DNA from: Stercorarius parasiticus
Taxonomy: Eukaryota > Chordata > Aves > Charadriiformes > Stercorariidae
Assembly (NCBI GenBank): GCA_013396915.1
Contig: VWZL01002054.1
Span: 310,648 to 374,647 of the forward strand
Length of the DNA: 64,000 bases
Reading direction: 5' to 3'
Part shown: in pieces, positions 52,055-64,000 of the stretch
How the letters are laid out: each line of letters opens with the position of its first letter
Numbering within the stretch: position 1 is the first letter of the stretch
Position numbers and translations under genes: made by a program
The notes under the pieces: generated by a model
Seen by the model: only the letters and a program-made list of their open reading frames with translations
Told to the model about the DNA's origin: nothing
Databases searched by the model: none

Positions 52055-52235
52055 AAGGTGGAAGGTTACTATGGTTTATCTTTCTCTCCGCTGCCGAAGA
52101 ACAAAGTAGACGGGGAATGGCACTCTGATAGCCAAGGCGGCAGCATTGAACCTCCAGTGTGTCCTATGTAGGAATGACACTGCAACTTCACTCTCTGTTT
52201 GCAGTGTTTCTTCTTTTCTTATGTTTCTAAATAAA
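52055..52235 (+). other. Candidate alternative terminal exon of NT5DC1
   Basis: A pyrimidine-rich acceptor (CACTTCAATTCCTTCACAG) ends at 52054. From 52055, in phase 0 (the phase left by exon D), a frame of 38 codons begins KVEGYYGLSFSPLPKNK and ends at TAG 52169-52171. AATAAA follows at 52230-52235. This is the layout of an alternative last exon that would truncate the protein after motif IV. I see no homology to known NT5DC1 C-termini beyond a trivial GYY, so it may be chance. Confidence 0.25.
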
Positions 52236-54409
52236 TAGGTCATTTTCTTCTAATTGCAGAGAGAGATATATATAGGCTTTTTGCACTTTGCTTTGAAAAG
52301 CACTTAAGCTTTTTTTTCTTTAATAATTACTCTTTGTGATTAAAAAGTTAACTTACTGATAGGAAGTTTTTTTGTGGGGTGCTTTTATACTAGAGATGTT
52401 TTTAATCTGACTAAGAAGAATTTTAAAAGCCCCTGTTTTTTATGGAAAAAAGGATATCCTCAATGGGACTAAAACAATATAGATGTAACATAGACATATC
52501 TAATATTTTCCCTCACTATCCTGATTTCTAATCTAAGGTCAGACAAGAACATATCAGTCACTGAAATAAAGAAATGTAATCATTAATGTGTAGGCTTTTT
52601 CCTGAGTTGTAGAAAACAAAAATTAAGACACACAAACTCAAGTCTCCTGTCAAGAAAAACGTGCTTCTCAGTAAGGGGTGGGGGGTGGGTGTGAAGGAAG
52701 AGGGAGTAGTAGTGCTGCATAGGTTAATATAATTTGATTTAATTAGTAAATGCTATAAAAATAACTCATTCTCCTACATAAATTTGTCCATTCTCTGACT
52801 GGAGACTCTGCTCCATTGCTGCACAGAACTTACATCTCTGTAAGGTTTAGGGGGTTTTATTTGACCACATGTGTTCAATGTGTGCTTTTGAAGCACGTCT
52901 TTTTAAACAGACACCCAGAAATTTATTATTATTTTTTTCTGGAAGTACAAAGAAAAAGTTATTGAGGGATGTGTTTCTAAGTCCTCAGTGATGATTTTGT
53001 TTTCTGTTGTTGGAATACTTCTGGTCGACTGCCCACAAGATCCATCTTCTCTATCACTGCAGTTATCGAGCAGGAAATTGAGACTTTTAGACAGGTGCCT
53101 GACATTTCACTAACGCTGTAGCATTCCTGATAAGAGATTGCAGTATCTTGGGGAGACACCACCCCTGCCACGCACAACCCCTGTTCAGTTTACATCCGCT
53201 ACCAGTGACAGCAAGCAAGCAAGGGAGAAATGAATCGCGTTGATTAAAGGAACCTGAACCAGGGGGGCCGTGGCAGGTCAGGGGTGTTATTTCATTACCA
53301 CGCTGCTCACTGGAGTCTGAACAACAGGTCACATCCATATCTCTGCAGTTGACTGGACACCACTAACTTAACAGGACTAGTTCAAAGGGACTCCCTTTAC
53401 AAGCCTATGAAAGTTTTATTTTCGTTCCCCTAATCAACTTCTCCCATTAATCCTTTGTTTAAGAGGGGAGAAAAGACAACTCAAAGGATTGTATGAAGTC
53501 AGGTGTTTTTGGAAAATGAGGCACTAACAGATTAGATTTAGTCTTGTTCATCAGCCTTATAATTCATTGGCAATAAAAAAAAATACACTACTATTACTGA
53601 TTTTCCATGCCATGCTGTGTGTACAGAGAGGGAGTGAAAATGTTATACAAGATGCAATCCCCCCTCCTATCAGCCTTTACAAAATATTATTAAAGAAATA
53701 AAGTATCACTTCTAATTTGCAGTTGCATCTTTCAGAAAGAAATTACAAAAACCTGTTTTCAGTTGTTTGACTGGTATTTCATCACCAATGGAGAGAGAGA
53801 GAAAGAAAACAACCTCCTCACACACAAACTAGGAGGCTCGTAATTTCCATTTTCATTAGCAGTTTTTGTCTTTTCCCTTCAATTAAATGCATGATATAAG
53901 CCAGATACACATAACTGTGAAATTATGGCAACAACTGCAGTTCTTTCAAGTATATGAGTCATAAGCAAATGAGGAAGAGAATAGCAAACTAAAAACTATT
54001 CATGCAATTTCTCGGCTCCTAAGTGAGTTGCAGCATGCAGGGGGAAAAAAAGCCACCAAGCATGGTGTTGAAATAAGATTCCCCCCAGATTTGGGGGTTT
54101 GTTTGCTTGGCCGGAGGCTTTGTATTTGCCTTCTGTTCTTTAAATGTGCGATCAATTCTATCAATGAAAACTCAAAGAAAAGCTGGAATTTGTCCCAGGA
54201 TTTCGAGGGAAATGATTACAGAGGAGCTAGTCAGTGTGTAAAAACATTGGGCTATAGGAATGAATGGAGCAGAAAGCAAAGCATTTATTGGCAGATATAG
54301 ATGATATTTTTGCCGTTAGAAGGAAGAACTAATTTTTACAGTATTGCCTAGAGACTGGTTGGTTGGGGGGTCAGAGCCCTTTACCCCGCCCCCGAATTTC
54401 CCTACTCCT

Positions 54410-54480
54410 TCAGCATGACCTTAGACAAGGGCTAATTACTCTGTGCCTTTTGGCTCTGTTTGTCTCTTTATTCCTGTTTA
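54410..54480. repeat. Ancient L2-like LINE relic
   Basis: GACCTTAGACAAGGGCTAAT and TACTCTGTGCC..CTGTTTGTC resemble the same L2 segment (GACCTTGGGCAAGTCACTTA, CTCTGTGCCTCAGTTTCCTC). Short and diverged. Confidence 0.4.
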
Positions 54481-57400
54481 TCTTTAAGACAAATCTAACA
54501 GTACTTTCAGGAACAACCTGATGGGCTCTCTGTGAAGCCTGGTGAGTTAAAGCAATAACCTTAAAGCAATATCCTGAAGTGAAATGTGTTTTATTTTAAA
54601 GGAAGTCTGCTTATAGTGATCCATGTTGCAGTTTAGCTACAGTAATTATGAGTGAAATGTTTTATATTTGCACATGACTTGGAGGGGGTAGGATCTGTGC
54701 AAAAGTTAGGCTCTTGGGCAGGTTTGGGCAGGTTTCCCTTTTGCACACCCAGTATGGCTGTGTTGAATATTCAGGGACATCTGGTTGTTGTGACCAGCAC
54801 AGCTGTGCCGGTGGAAACACCTCAAATACTTGGTGTTACACTAGCAAAAATGTAGTTTGAACATTGATTTTTTTCTGGCCCTAAGAGTCGGTGGTGGTGT
54901 TACTACCTTGGCGCAAAGCATGCAGCCATCAGTAGCATCCGTCATGTTGGATGCAGTAAAGTAATCCTAGTGCTCTGCGCCTGGTACAAAGATGGCAAGT
55001 CTCCATCCAAATAATGCCTTTTAAAAATCCTAACAGCTTGATTTTTCACTCCCATCTCCTTTACATCCTTCTTTCTTTCATCTCTTTACCAAATGTAGAA
55101 AAACTTCAGAGCTCAGCTCCCTGCCTATTTGTGTTTTAGAAATGTCATTTGTAAGCTGACAAATCAGTGTTACCCAAGGGTCCTATTAACACATTCTGTC
55201 TGCTCTGTTAACAGGCCCTATTTGTCTGCAGTTAATAAAGCAAAGGTGATAGTAAGTATTCCAGGTGGTTTAACTTAGTGGGAAGCCCTGGGGCTTGGGG
55301 AACGCTGGTACCATCTTTATTTCTTTGAAGTCTAGACGTAGTCTTGGAGGCTTTGTACCCTCAACTGACACAATCAACATCTGACCTGCTGCTGTCTGAC
55401 CAATATGCCTGAGAGCAACACCACAGGCTTGGGGGTTTTGCATAAGAAAGAGGGATAGCTCAGCACTTCCCAGGATCTACTGTCCTGCTGCCAGAGCACA
55501 CCCTCTGTCTGGGGACTACAGAAGTAGCTGGTGCACCTTCCAGAGCTCCTCTGCCCCACTGTTGAATGTGTGCCTCCAGGCATGCAAGGAGTAGCAATGT
55601 TAACAGGGGACTTTTAGCTCATTTCACAGATGTATAGATAGGTTCATGGTATGTGGTCTGTGCTGCAGATAAGATACAGACATCTTCTAGGCATCACTTA
55701 GAGATGGCAGGTGGAGCAACGCCTGATGCTTCCTAAGGATGTGGGCAAAGTTTTGACAGCTCTTTTCAGATTTGTGATCAAGATTTAGCCTACCAAACCG
55801 CCCCTGTCATGTGGAGATAAGCCAGTAGCAAAATGATGGGAGTTCTCTACCGAATGACTTGATGACAACTCTTGTATCTAACTGGGTTTGGTTTTACTAA
55901 GGGCTTGGGCTGTAAATCCAAAATGTAAATCCTTCCTCCTTAATAAGGAAGAAATCCCCACTCTGAGAATCAGATCTCTGAAAAAATCAATTCATTGCCT
56001 CAGATTGCAATTTTAATAGCCTATTGAACCAACTAGACATTTCAAAAAGCAGAAGCCTCAGATTTTTTCTCTTGTCAATAAACAAGGCTCTGTCTTTTGT
56101 GCAGGGCTAGTACTGGGATGGTTGTTTCGATTAATCACCTGAACAGCGATAATGCCCTGAAGAATTTTCTGTATGTGTCATGCAGCTGGAAACAGATTTA
56201 ATTCAGCATAGCATCTACATTTAACTATAACTGGTGTGGAGTCCTGGGATTTGCATGGAAAGATGCGATTTGGCAAAAAAAAAAAAAAAGATGCTCTCCC
56301 TGTGTGTGAAGCAAAAAAAAAACAAACTGCAAAAGAGCCCAGTTCTTAAGTTAACTGCTTGCTTTGAAACAAAAGATATGGAGTTTTTTTTCCAACCTAT
56401 TTACATCAGAAGACAGAAACCAATATCTATATTTTTCCAAATCAAATCAATACTTCCTCCCCACCCCCAGCTATGCTCAGAGAAAAAACTGTTATGCAGA
56501 ATCACAAAAAGAATGGCTCTGTGTTTACTGACGTGGTCTGTTCGGCTGGATCAACAGCCTTCTTGTGATCAAAAGCCACGGACCTTTGTCATAAACACAT
56601 ATTATTCCAGCAGATTCTCAAAACTATTAAGAAAGCAGTTAAATGGAAAATAAAGTACAAAAGTTCACGGATCTGGAGGCACACGCTAGGATATCTGTTC
56701 TTCTGTGCTTTGCTGGTCTGAAAAGATACTTTGCACGCAAATGACTTAAACAGATTTTCAATAGTGTAGTTCACAGTTTTGTTTTCCATTTTTTCATCTT
56801 TCTGTAGAGGCCTCCTGGAGCTTTTTCTGGCTGCTCATGGCAATATACAGCAGGTTTCAAGATGAACTGCTAAAAAAAATCTGTTTTCCCAACGCTGCTT
56901 TAATGCTTTCTTTAAAACGTAATGAGTCTACATGTTGTTGTCTGAAAATATACATGAAAAAAAATCAATTTTTCACAATCTGCTAGGCAACTGAATGGCT
57001 CTCCATGGATCCTGCGGCTCTGTTCTCACTCATTCCTCATCTCAGAAACAGATAACATGACACAGGTGTCATGATGCGTCCTTCGCAGTTACTCCATCCA
57101 GCACCAGGAGAGTCCTTTCTCCTGGGAGGAGTTCCCGGCTGGCTTACAGTCTGTGCCGCAGCTACCCAGCTTCTCCAGCAATGAAAGGCAGCAGGCTATT
57201 CACGCTATTGAAAACAGAAAAACAGGGAAAAGGGAAGATTTTTTAAGGGAAAAATATTTGAAGCCAACTTTTTATGTCCTAGGGAATCCATAAATTGCGT
57301 AAACAGGAGCTGGGGGACTTACGGGAAGAAGATTGTTATTGTTTTTCTTCATAATATTTTAAAGTCACATTGCTCCTGAGGTACAATACAGTTTTCCCAG

Positions 57401-57508
57401 AAAATCAGAGAAGCACTGGAGTTCCGTAAGATAATGTTCATGGCTGCATAGAGAAAGATGATTTCTTTTTTTTTTTAAAGTTACATTTTTTTTTTTTTTT
57501 TTTTTCAG

Positions 57509-57677
57509 GGAGATCAGCCCCAAGCTCCATACTTTGTGTCTAAACAGTGGGGCTCTTTCTTCATGGACAGATTGCCAGGCCTGGAAAATGCAGAGGAAAC
57601 CTTAGTTTGCACGTGGTCCTGTAAATGTATTAGCACTTACAGCACTATTGCAATCCCTACTCTTGAAGCAATAGCAG
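57509..57677 (+). CDS. NT5DC1: NT5DC1 internal exon E
   Basis: A 169-nt exon following a 20-base T run and CAG, entered in phase 0 and ending at GCAG|GTAAGG with one base of the next codon. It reads GDQPQAPYFVSKQWGSFFMD, RLPGLENAEETLVCTWSCKC and ISTYSTIAIPTLEAIA. The WGSFF, GLEN.E.TLV.TWSCK and ISTYSTIAIP segments match the C-terminal region of vertebrate NT5DC1. The first ten residues, after the exon D border, are poorly conserved, as expected of this linker. Known NT5DC1 proteins continue with a short final exon (after EAIA, an ELPLDYKF-like start). I did not find that exon before 64000, so it should lie beyond the window. Confidence 0.94.
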
Positions 57678-60600
57678 GTAAGGAAGATTGCTTTTTTTTT
57701 CCCCCCTAACGAACATGTAGTATTCATAGTAACTTTGTCATACTGTAGATCTATTTTTTAGATTACATGTATCCGAAACATATTCAAAAATATTCTGTTC
57801 ATATGATGCAGCAGTTAATGCTAGCGGCTATTAAGTGCTTTGAGGTTTATGCTTTTAATAGTTGTCTGCTACAACAGTTCAGTTTTTTGTTTGTGCCTGC
57901 AAATATTAGATGCTTAGTTTATCCAGTGTGAGAAATGCAACATTTAACAGATTGTAGATTAGTTGCTGAATTTTGGTTCAGGACTTCCCCACAGTATTTT
58001 GCCGTGTCTACTTTCAGTGGTGAGTTACCTTAGGAAACAAACACATTCCAAGTTACTTGGGTTTATTAGACTTCCAAATATGTTTCACTCTGATCTGGCC
58101 TGTTATCCTTCCTCAATCAGCTCACTTATCCCTTTACGGTTGAAATGGAGATGAACAAACACAGGAATGTAATGAAGCCAAGAATGCCTAGGACTGTGCT
58201 TCTTTCTCTTTTGTTTTTTTAAATGTGTGTATTGCTTTTGAAACTGCATCGTTATTACAGAGCTGGAGCCAAAAATATTTTCCTTATCTGGAAAACAAGG
58301 CAATCACAAGCAATGTCTTGTTCTCCAAAAATTCACCTAATTGAGAAACCAGCTCAGGCTTTCTACCTTCTTACATCAAGGTTGCGTCAAAGGTACAATT
58401 ATGGCTGAGCTTCTGATTTCCACTAACGTTTATCCCCGGAGGGACCACACATTATTTTGGATGGTTTGTAGCAATAGTTGTAGCAGTAATACTGCAATGA
58501 CTTTGCAACTGCAGTACACATCGATTGATTACAAAGTGGTGGTGAAGGCCCACTGTCTATCCTTAATCTATCATTTTGCCTTACTGAACTTTATCGATAC
58601 ACCATATCTGAAGGAATAAACAAGTTATTAAATGAATGAGGTGCTTAACTGTATGGAGAACACAGCAAGCATTTCGTTTATTAACTAACTCCTCTGTTCA
58701 GCATCTGTTGCCTACTTCATGCATAAGACCAAGGAATAAAAAGTGGTTCCGATTTGCACAGCAGTTATTTCTACACCAGAATACATGATAGACCTGTTCT
58801 TTGCAACCATATTTTACACATGTACATACATTGTAAGGATATCTCAAAATAGAAAACTCATACAGTGCCACAATTTATGCTTATGATATTTGCCATGTTG
58901 CAGTCGGTATTTCAGCCTAAAGGTACAAAGCCCACATAGACCGAGGGAAATTGCCAGGAGAGAGGTAACTTCTGTAAAACTCCCTTCTACCTTCTAACAC
59001 CTTTTCCAGAGTCATTTTGTGGCTTGCTTTGGAAGTGTTGGCCTAGAGGGAACACATCGGTCAACCACGCTCTATGAAACTCTGCATCCCGGCCAGCTCC
59101 CCCAAACCACAGCTCAGTTTGCAGGGCTGGCAAAGGCTTTGCACCGCAAACGTACCACCAAGTTTCCAGCTCCAGATGAAGGGGTGAGAAGCAGAAAGGT
59201 GTATCTGTGTAAATTAGTGAGCAGTATAGCTGCCTGTCGTTGGCAGTGGAGCCCCTGGAAAGTCTGTTCCTCCATTAGGAGGGACACTGTGAACCATCCC
59301 TGGTGGCGTTGGACTGATGCTAGGGCAGGGGCTGGTGTCTGTGAAACTTATAGCCCAGAGCTAAAGAACAGGGGAGGAATACGGTTTTTAACTTGCAGCT
59401 GTGCACCTGAAAACAGACTCAAAGCTGAAGGTACGAGAATATCTATGGTTTCTTACAGTGAGAGGTATTTCTTGTTTGCTTGTGCAGAAGAGCAGATGTT
59501 CATTATTATGGATGCTGAGGAATTCCTGACTCCTCTCAAATACCTTGTCTGACTCCTGTCACAGCAAGCTGTGAGAGCCCCTGCTCTGCCAAGCCCTGAA
59601 GTTTTTGGCTGCAGTTGTAAGTCATAGCTTAGCTGCAGCTATTTGGGAATAACTTGCTAGAAGAGATTCAAACGGGTTATGCGAGTTTGATGCGCTCCAG
59701 CTTTTCCTTTTCTATTCATCTGCTTTAATTACCAGCAGAGGACTTTCCACTGCCAAGCTGCAAAAAAACCAGGCCTTTCCTCAAGCTCCCCCAAGCCCAA
59801 AGGCGCAGACGGGCTGCCGACGGGCTGGTCGTAGAAGCCCAGCTCCCAGTCACCAGACAGCACGGCCCTGGCAGCATCCAGCTCAACCTGACCCATCCGA
59901 ACGAGCTGCCGCCTCCCTGGAGGCGTGCTCGCTCCTGCGAGTGGTGGGCTCACGAGGGCTTCTCTATCAGCAACCTCTGACCTGGCTTTTGTATGTCTAC
60001 ATGAGCGATAGTAAGTGCCACATGCGAATAAATATCCCATCGGCTTGCAATCTGCACAAATATTTGGTGAAAGGCAGGCAATTGCTGCAGTGCTAACTTT
60101 AAAATTGATTCTTGTTGTTTGGATGCAGCATACATCTGTGCGTAAAGAACCGCCTGGTCTACTTCTCAAGACACATTTTTCATTGAAAAGGATTATTCCA
60201 AAAATTATTCAACGTTATTCAATACTAGTGGTGTTTTACAGAAATAACTTGGTTTTCATCAAAGTTCATATGAGAATTCTTTTGAGAAAATTATCAGAAA
60301 TTCATTTGGGGTAATAAAACCCTTCAAGCCTGTTTCCTTTTTTTTTTACATAGAGGAAATATGTAAAAAAAAACAAAAATAAGCTATAGATCTGGATTGA
60401 GAAGTTGGAATAGAAAGAACTTAGACAGTTGTCTTTTTTAACCAGCATGCTGTAAGTTTGGTGCAGATGCCTTCTGATAGTTTCACCTGAAGAATTTATA
60501 CATGTAACTAAAACAACCAAATCTGATACTTACCAAAGAGCATTGTAGGGAAAGGGTTTCACAGGGAATGCTGCTGTTGCAGTTTTTGGCCATTCAAAGT

Positions 60601-63600
60601 ATAAAATAACAGAGCATATACACAAATTGTATGTGTAATTAGTAAAATGGCAGCTTGGTGAAAAAGTAATCCCATACCCTTTCTGTTCTAATCGAATGTA
60701 GTCGTTCTTCTACAGTTCTGTCCCCATCTTTACTGGGAAATTCAGTATCTGACTCAAAAGGGGTTTGCATTCAAAGATGCATCAGAAATTCTGAATTTTA
60801 ATCTCGCCTCTGGCAAGGAAAGTATTAGTGGGTTTGCAGATTGCCACGTCACAGTTTGTCATCTAAACTCCCCTGACAGTCCCTGAAGAGAAATTGGCAT
60901 TTTCCTTGTGCATGAAAAAGAACGTTTTTTTTATTTTTACAATTGCCCAAAAGACAGAAAGGGTCATCTGTAGTACCTTCTGTGTACTTTCCTCAGTTTG
61001 GAGTGGAAATCAGTTAAAGGTAAAATAAAACTCTTCATTTAAGACATTCTCACCTTGACATTAAGACGACATTAAAAAGGTTTAACTGAAGAGCAGCATT
61101 ATGATTATATCCGTGTAATATTAAGAGAAGATGAGTTAAGTTGAAAGTTTTCTAAGCATTTCATAGGTCTTTTATGAGCTTATTCTCCTTACCCACTTTC
61201 AGTAAGCAGGGAAGTTTTTCTCAAGAATTGGAAGGCTGATGAGCTCATGATTATCTTGACAGTACATGGTTAATAAGCCAATGCCCCTACTCCTATTCTA
61301 CGTGCCTCATTCACAAATCCATCTGTTTCTTCACTTTTCTGCTATTGAATCTCTCCTCATTTACAGCTCCCTTACAGATTTTGACCATTTTCAAGCACAA
61401 TGATATCATACGCCAAATTTTCCAAACCAGGATCCATTACCGTGGGAATGTTACATTCAAGCTCACACATGGAAATTAAAAGGTGCAGGGGTCTGTCTGA
61501 AAAATCACGTTTTGAATAAACCACGGTTTATAATACATCCTCCTCCACTTCAGAAAGTTTGGTGTGAGCCAAGTAGAGGCGGGTACTCTTATCTATCATA
61601 CCTGAGTAATCTGAACTTCACCTTCAAGGGCGAATGACCACTACTCTGTGGCCATTTGATCAAATTTCCAGATACCCATGTAAATAATTACATATCCTGC
61701 ATTGCGTAGGTATTCCAACAATAATTACAGAAGATCTCTCTGATTTACAAAGAAGATCAAATATGAATAATATCTTACTTCCTAAGCAAGTTTTTGTAGG
61801 AAAAAGTCACTAAAGTAACTAGCCAGTGACACCATTTCAGATGGATATTTGATTAACAATACTTTGATCCCCAAAATGATACGCAGATTTCAAGCTAATG
61901 CTTCTCCTTTGAATCTCATTATGGTTGGCATTTTTATAAAAGTCCCACTTCAAAAAACTTCATGGTGAGTGACTCTGGAGTTTTAGAGCTTATGGGGGAA
62001 TTTTGGTAAATTTGTTTTGTTCTTCACTGCAAAGAAAAGGTTAAGAAAGTGGTCTCTAAATCCTAATATGGAGAACACAAATAAACATTTTTTTTAAATT
62101 TCATGATTGTTAACCCAGTCTCCTGAACTTGTCTCATAACCTTTGAATGGTGAGGTTTGTCACAGGATTAAAAATTACTGCAAGCAAAAGCAGGAGATTG
62201 AGCGATGTTGCAGCTCAAGAGAGTTGCATTTCAGAGAAGAATTGGTGCAAATGTAAATATTTTGTGGAGACAGAGTTCATTTCACACTTTGGAGATTTGA
62301 TAACCAAGCTGGTGTCATGCATGAGGATAATGCATTTTTTTAAATCTTGAGTGCTGTATGAAATCTTATCATGCTTTGCCCATATGGGTGCAGAAGTTTT
62401 TCTTCATGCCTTATTGTTATTTCAATTAGCTAGTACAAGAGAAAAATCTCCGTTATAATTTACCAAAGCTGTCTCGTTAAAGTCGCCTACAGATCTGTAC
62501 CCTGCCACTTTCTGTGGGAGTTTGAGTCGTCAGCCTGCTTGCTGTATAAATATAATGATAAAATTGCCAGTGAACCATGGCAAAGAAGTTCATGTTTCTG
62601 CTTAGAGTTGCAAATTATCTGCACAATGGAAAGCCCAAGGCAGCTGCGACTGCGGCACCAGAACTGGCAACGCCCGGGTCGCAGATGCACGGGTCTGCCT
62701 GTCACAGATCAACTGCAAATCGCAAACCTCACACTCTTTCTTCAACATGTATTTTAAAGGTGAATGCCCTTGAAGAATCAGCTATTACCATGGAAGTCAT
62801 GAATTTCACTAAGCATGTAGCCATATACTCACTTCTATATCCTGAACAGTATCATTCATAATTATTGCTGAAGTGAAACAAAATATCACCTGTATTTTAA
62901 TACATTCGTTCTATGTTTTTTCATTTACATTACATCATTTAAAGTAAAATCCAGCTCCTATTAAAATTAAATTAGTCTTTCGTGTAACTTGAGTGATAAT
63001 TATGTGCTCTTACTTATTCAAATAATACAATAATAGCATATAATTTCCTTAAACATATAGAACTATCTATATTATACATTACTTGTTAATTAGCAGTAAC
63101 CTTTTATATTTTATGCCTTAGCTTACAACCATGCTTTTTCTTACTAGCTTCAGTGTAAGAATGCATCTATACAATATCATCTAAAGACAAAGTTTATCAA
63201 AATGCTTTGAGGATTTAAACTGCTTTGGGGCTTAGCTGCTATAAATAGTAGTTGCTACTAAAAGGCCGAAGAGGTCATTTTTATAATGAAACTTTTTATG
63301 CAAGCAACATATTTTTATGTTTGGTGAAAAATTGGTATATATATACAACAGCAAGATTTCTGAGGTTTTCTGGTTCTGAGGTTTTGATGCAAGTGAAAAA
63401 AAACAGGTAGCAAAGATAATGGACTAGAGAGAAGATACGTGTTCTGAATATATCAACAGCATCTTGCTCGATGTGTAAATTGAAGAGCATCAGATAATGT
63501 AAATCTTATTCATCTGTTCCAGGAAACTAGTTTCAGTGTTCTTCATTTAAGAGAAAGAAAAACTTACTAAACACAACAGACAAATATAATGTATTTATTT

Positions 63601-64000
63601 TTTTCAGCTGCAAAATACAACTGAAACCAACAATAAACTGCATTTCAACCATAACAAATTATTATTCAGAGAATCAGAACTAGCTTGTAAAAGGTCTTCA
63701 GGACCCAGTTATTTCCCAAAGGGTCTGAAACACCAACTTTCCCAAAGGATTTGACTAATTGCAAGTAATTTTCAACATAAAAAGTACAGTTTTCAGTGTT
63801 TTACAGTTTGTTCAGCTTTTCCTTCCTCCTCCAGAAAGGTGTATTGACTTGTGCCCCTGAAGGCCGTGTCAAATCATGCAGAACCCAAAAGATTACTTCC
63901 TAGCCAATAACTGACAGAAATGTTCCTGCCGTCATTACTCTGCTCTGTGAGATGTCAAAGTACAGCCTCCTCTAAAAGATTAAAGCGAAAACTCATGAGC
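57678..64000 (+). other. NT5DC1: NT5DC1 last intron, 5' part (runs off the window)
   Basis: Begins with a strong GTAAGG donor. No sequence encoding the expected C-terminal tail was found on the plus strand. Contents noted: a 177-codon open frame without recognised similarity (59019-59552), a CpG-rich patch at about 59745-59960, and a possible minus-strand 3' UTR with polyadenylation signal at 63594-63599. The stretches 57700-59000 and 60200-63580 are AT-rich with only short frames and nothing I can identify. Confidence 0.65.
63594..63599 (-). terminator. Possible minus-strand polyadenylation signal
   Basis: TTTATT on the plus strand is AATAAA on the minus strand. The ~400 bases to its right (63600-64000) would be the 3' UTR of a minus-strand transcript entering from beyond the window. 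No coding sequence is visible, so a chance hexamer in AT-rich DNA is possible. Confidence 0.2.

Larger units (their letters stand above)
51374..57508 (+). other. NT5DC1: NT5DC1 intron D-E (6135 bp)
   Basis: GT-AG intron between exons D and E. Its first 900 bp contain a possible alternative donor (51412/51413), a duplicated acceptor and exon start (51750-51921) and a possible alternative terminal exon (52055-52235). An ancient LINE-like scrap is at 54410-54480. Non-repetitive, AT-motif-rich sequence lies at about 53860-54010 and 55130-55290. The remainder has only short chance frames. The intron ends in a 20-base T run before CAG. Confidence 0.8.

Noticed and set aside
59010..59100. Terminal NT5DC1 exon after the AG near 59010
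   Set aside because: The phase would rebuild a Glu codon, but the following residues (SFCGLLWKCW) do not resemble the conserved ELPLDYKF-type tail.
62577..62861. 94-codon frame opening with a good Kozak context (ACCATGG)
   Set aside because: Composition is not protein-like throughout, with no similarity, splice signals or promoter. One of several frames expected by chance.
1..64000. COL10A1 nested antisense in NT5DC1, as in human
   Set aside because: No Gly-X-Y repeat frame or C1q-like domain occurs on either strand. If the nesting is conserved, it lies outside this window.

Overview
The window is vertebrate nuclear DNA, almost certainly from a bird. The evidence is 3' ends of chicken-repeat-1 (CR1) LINEs, one finishing in the diagnostic tandem ATTCTATG octamers; a full-length solo LTR of avian ERVL type; short, widely spaced exons with GT-AG borders; and AT-rich introns. 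There is no bacterial-style gene packing, and nearly all long open frames are chance or repeat-derived.

One gene is supported: the middle-to-C-terminal part of NT5DC1 (5'-nucleotidase domain-containing protein 1, a HAD-superfamily hydrolase related to cytosolic IMP/GMP 5'-nucleotidases), on the plus strand. Five exons are placed at 20276-20450, 26097-26194, 50271-50389, 51215-51373 and 57509-57677. They join in a continuous frame of 720 nt (240 codons' worth). They carry HAD motif II (ILLLITSS), the motif III lysine (TNALKPGFF) and motif IV (YFGDSMHSD). The N-terminal exons with the catalytic DxD motif lie upstream of the window, and the last exon should lie downstream.

Layout: 1-20275 is the 3' part of a long intron. 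It holds an old minus-strand CR1-like relic (about 9040-9415), a 15-bp G-rich minisatellite, a young plus-strand CR1 tail (16575-17062) and a possible recursive splice site at 14323/14324. The intron at 20451-26096 holds a 1054-bp solo LTR with a perfect 5-bp target duplication. The 24-kb intron at 26195-50270 holds an AT microsatellite, a larger CR1 reverse-transcriptase fragment interrupted by an assembly gap, ancient LINE relics and a block that looks like conserved non-coding DNA. The area around exons four and five has an unusual amount of splice-level structure. The final 6.3 kb is intron with a CpG-rich patch and a possible minus-strand 3' UTR at the right edge.

I found no new multi-gene system. 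The best leads are small splice-layer signals in NT5DC1: a candidate 33-nt in-frame microexon at 46293-46325, a local duplication that copies an acceptor site and the start of its exon, an in-frame alternative donor, a candidate alternative terminal exon, and the recursive-splice motif. All are read from sequence only and would be decided by RNA data.
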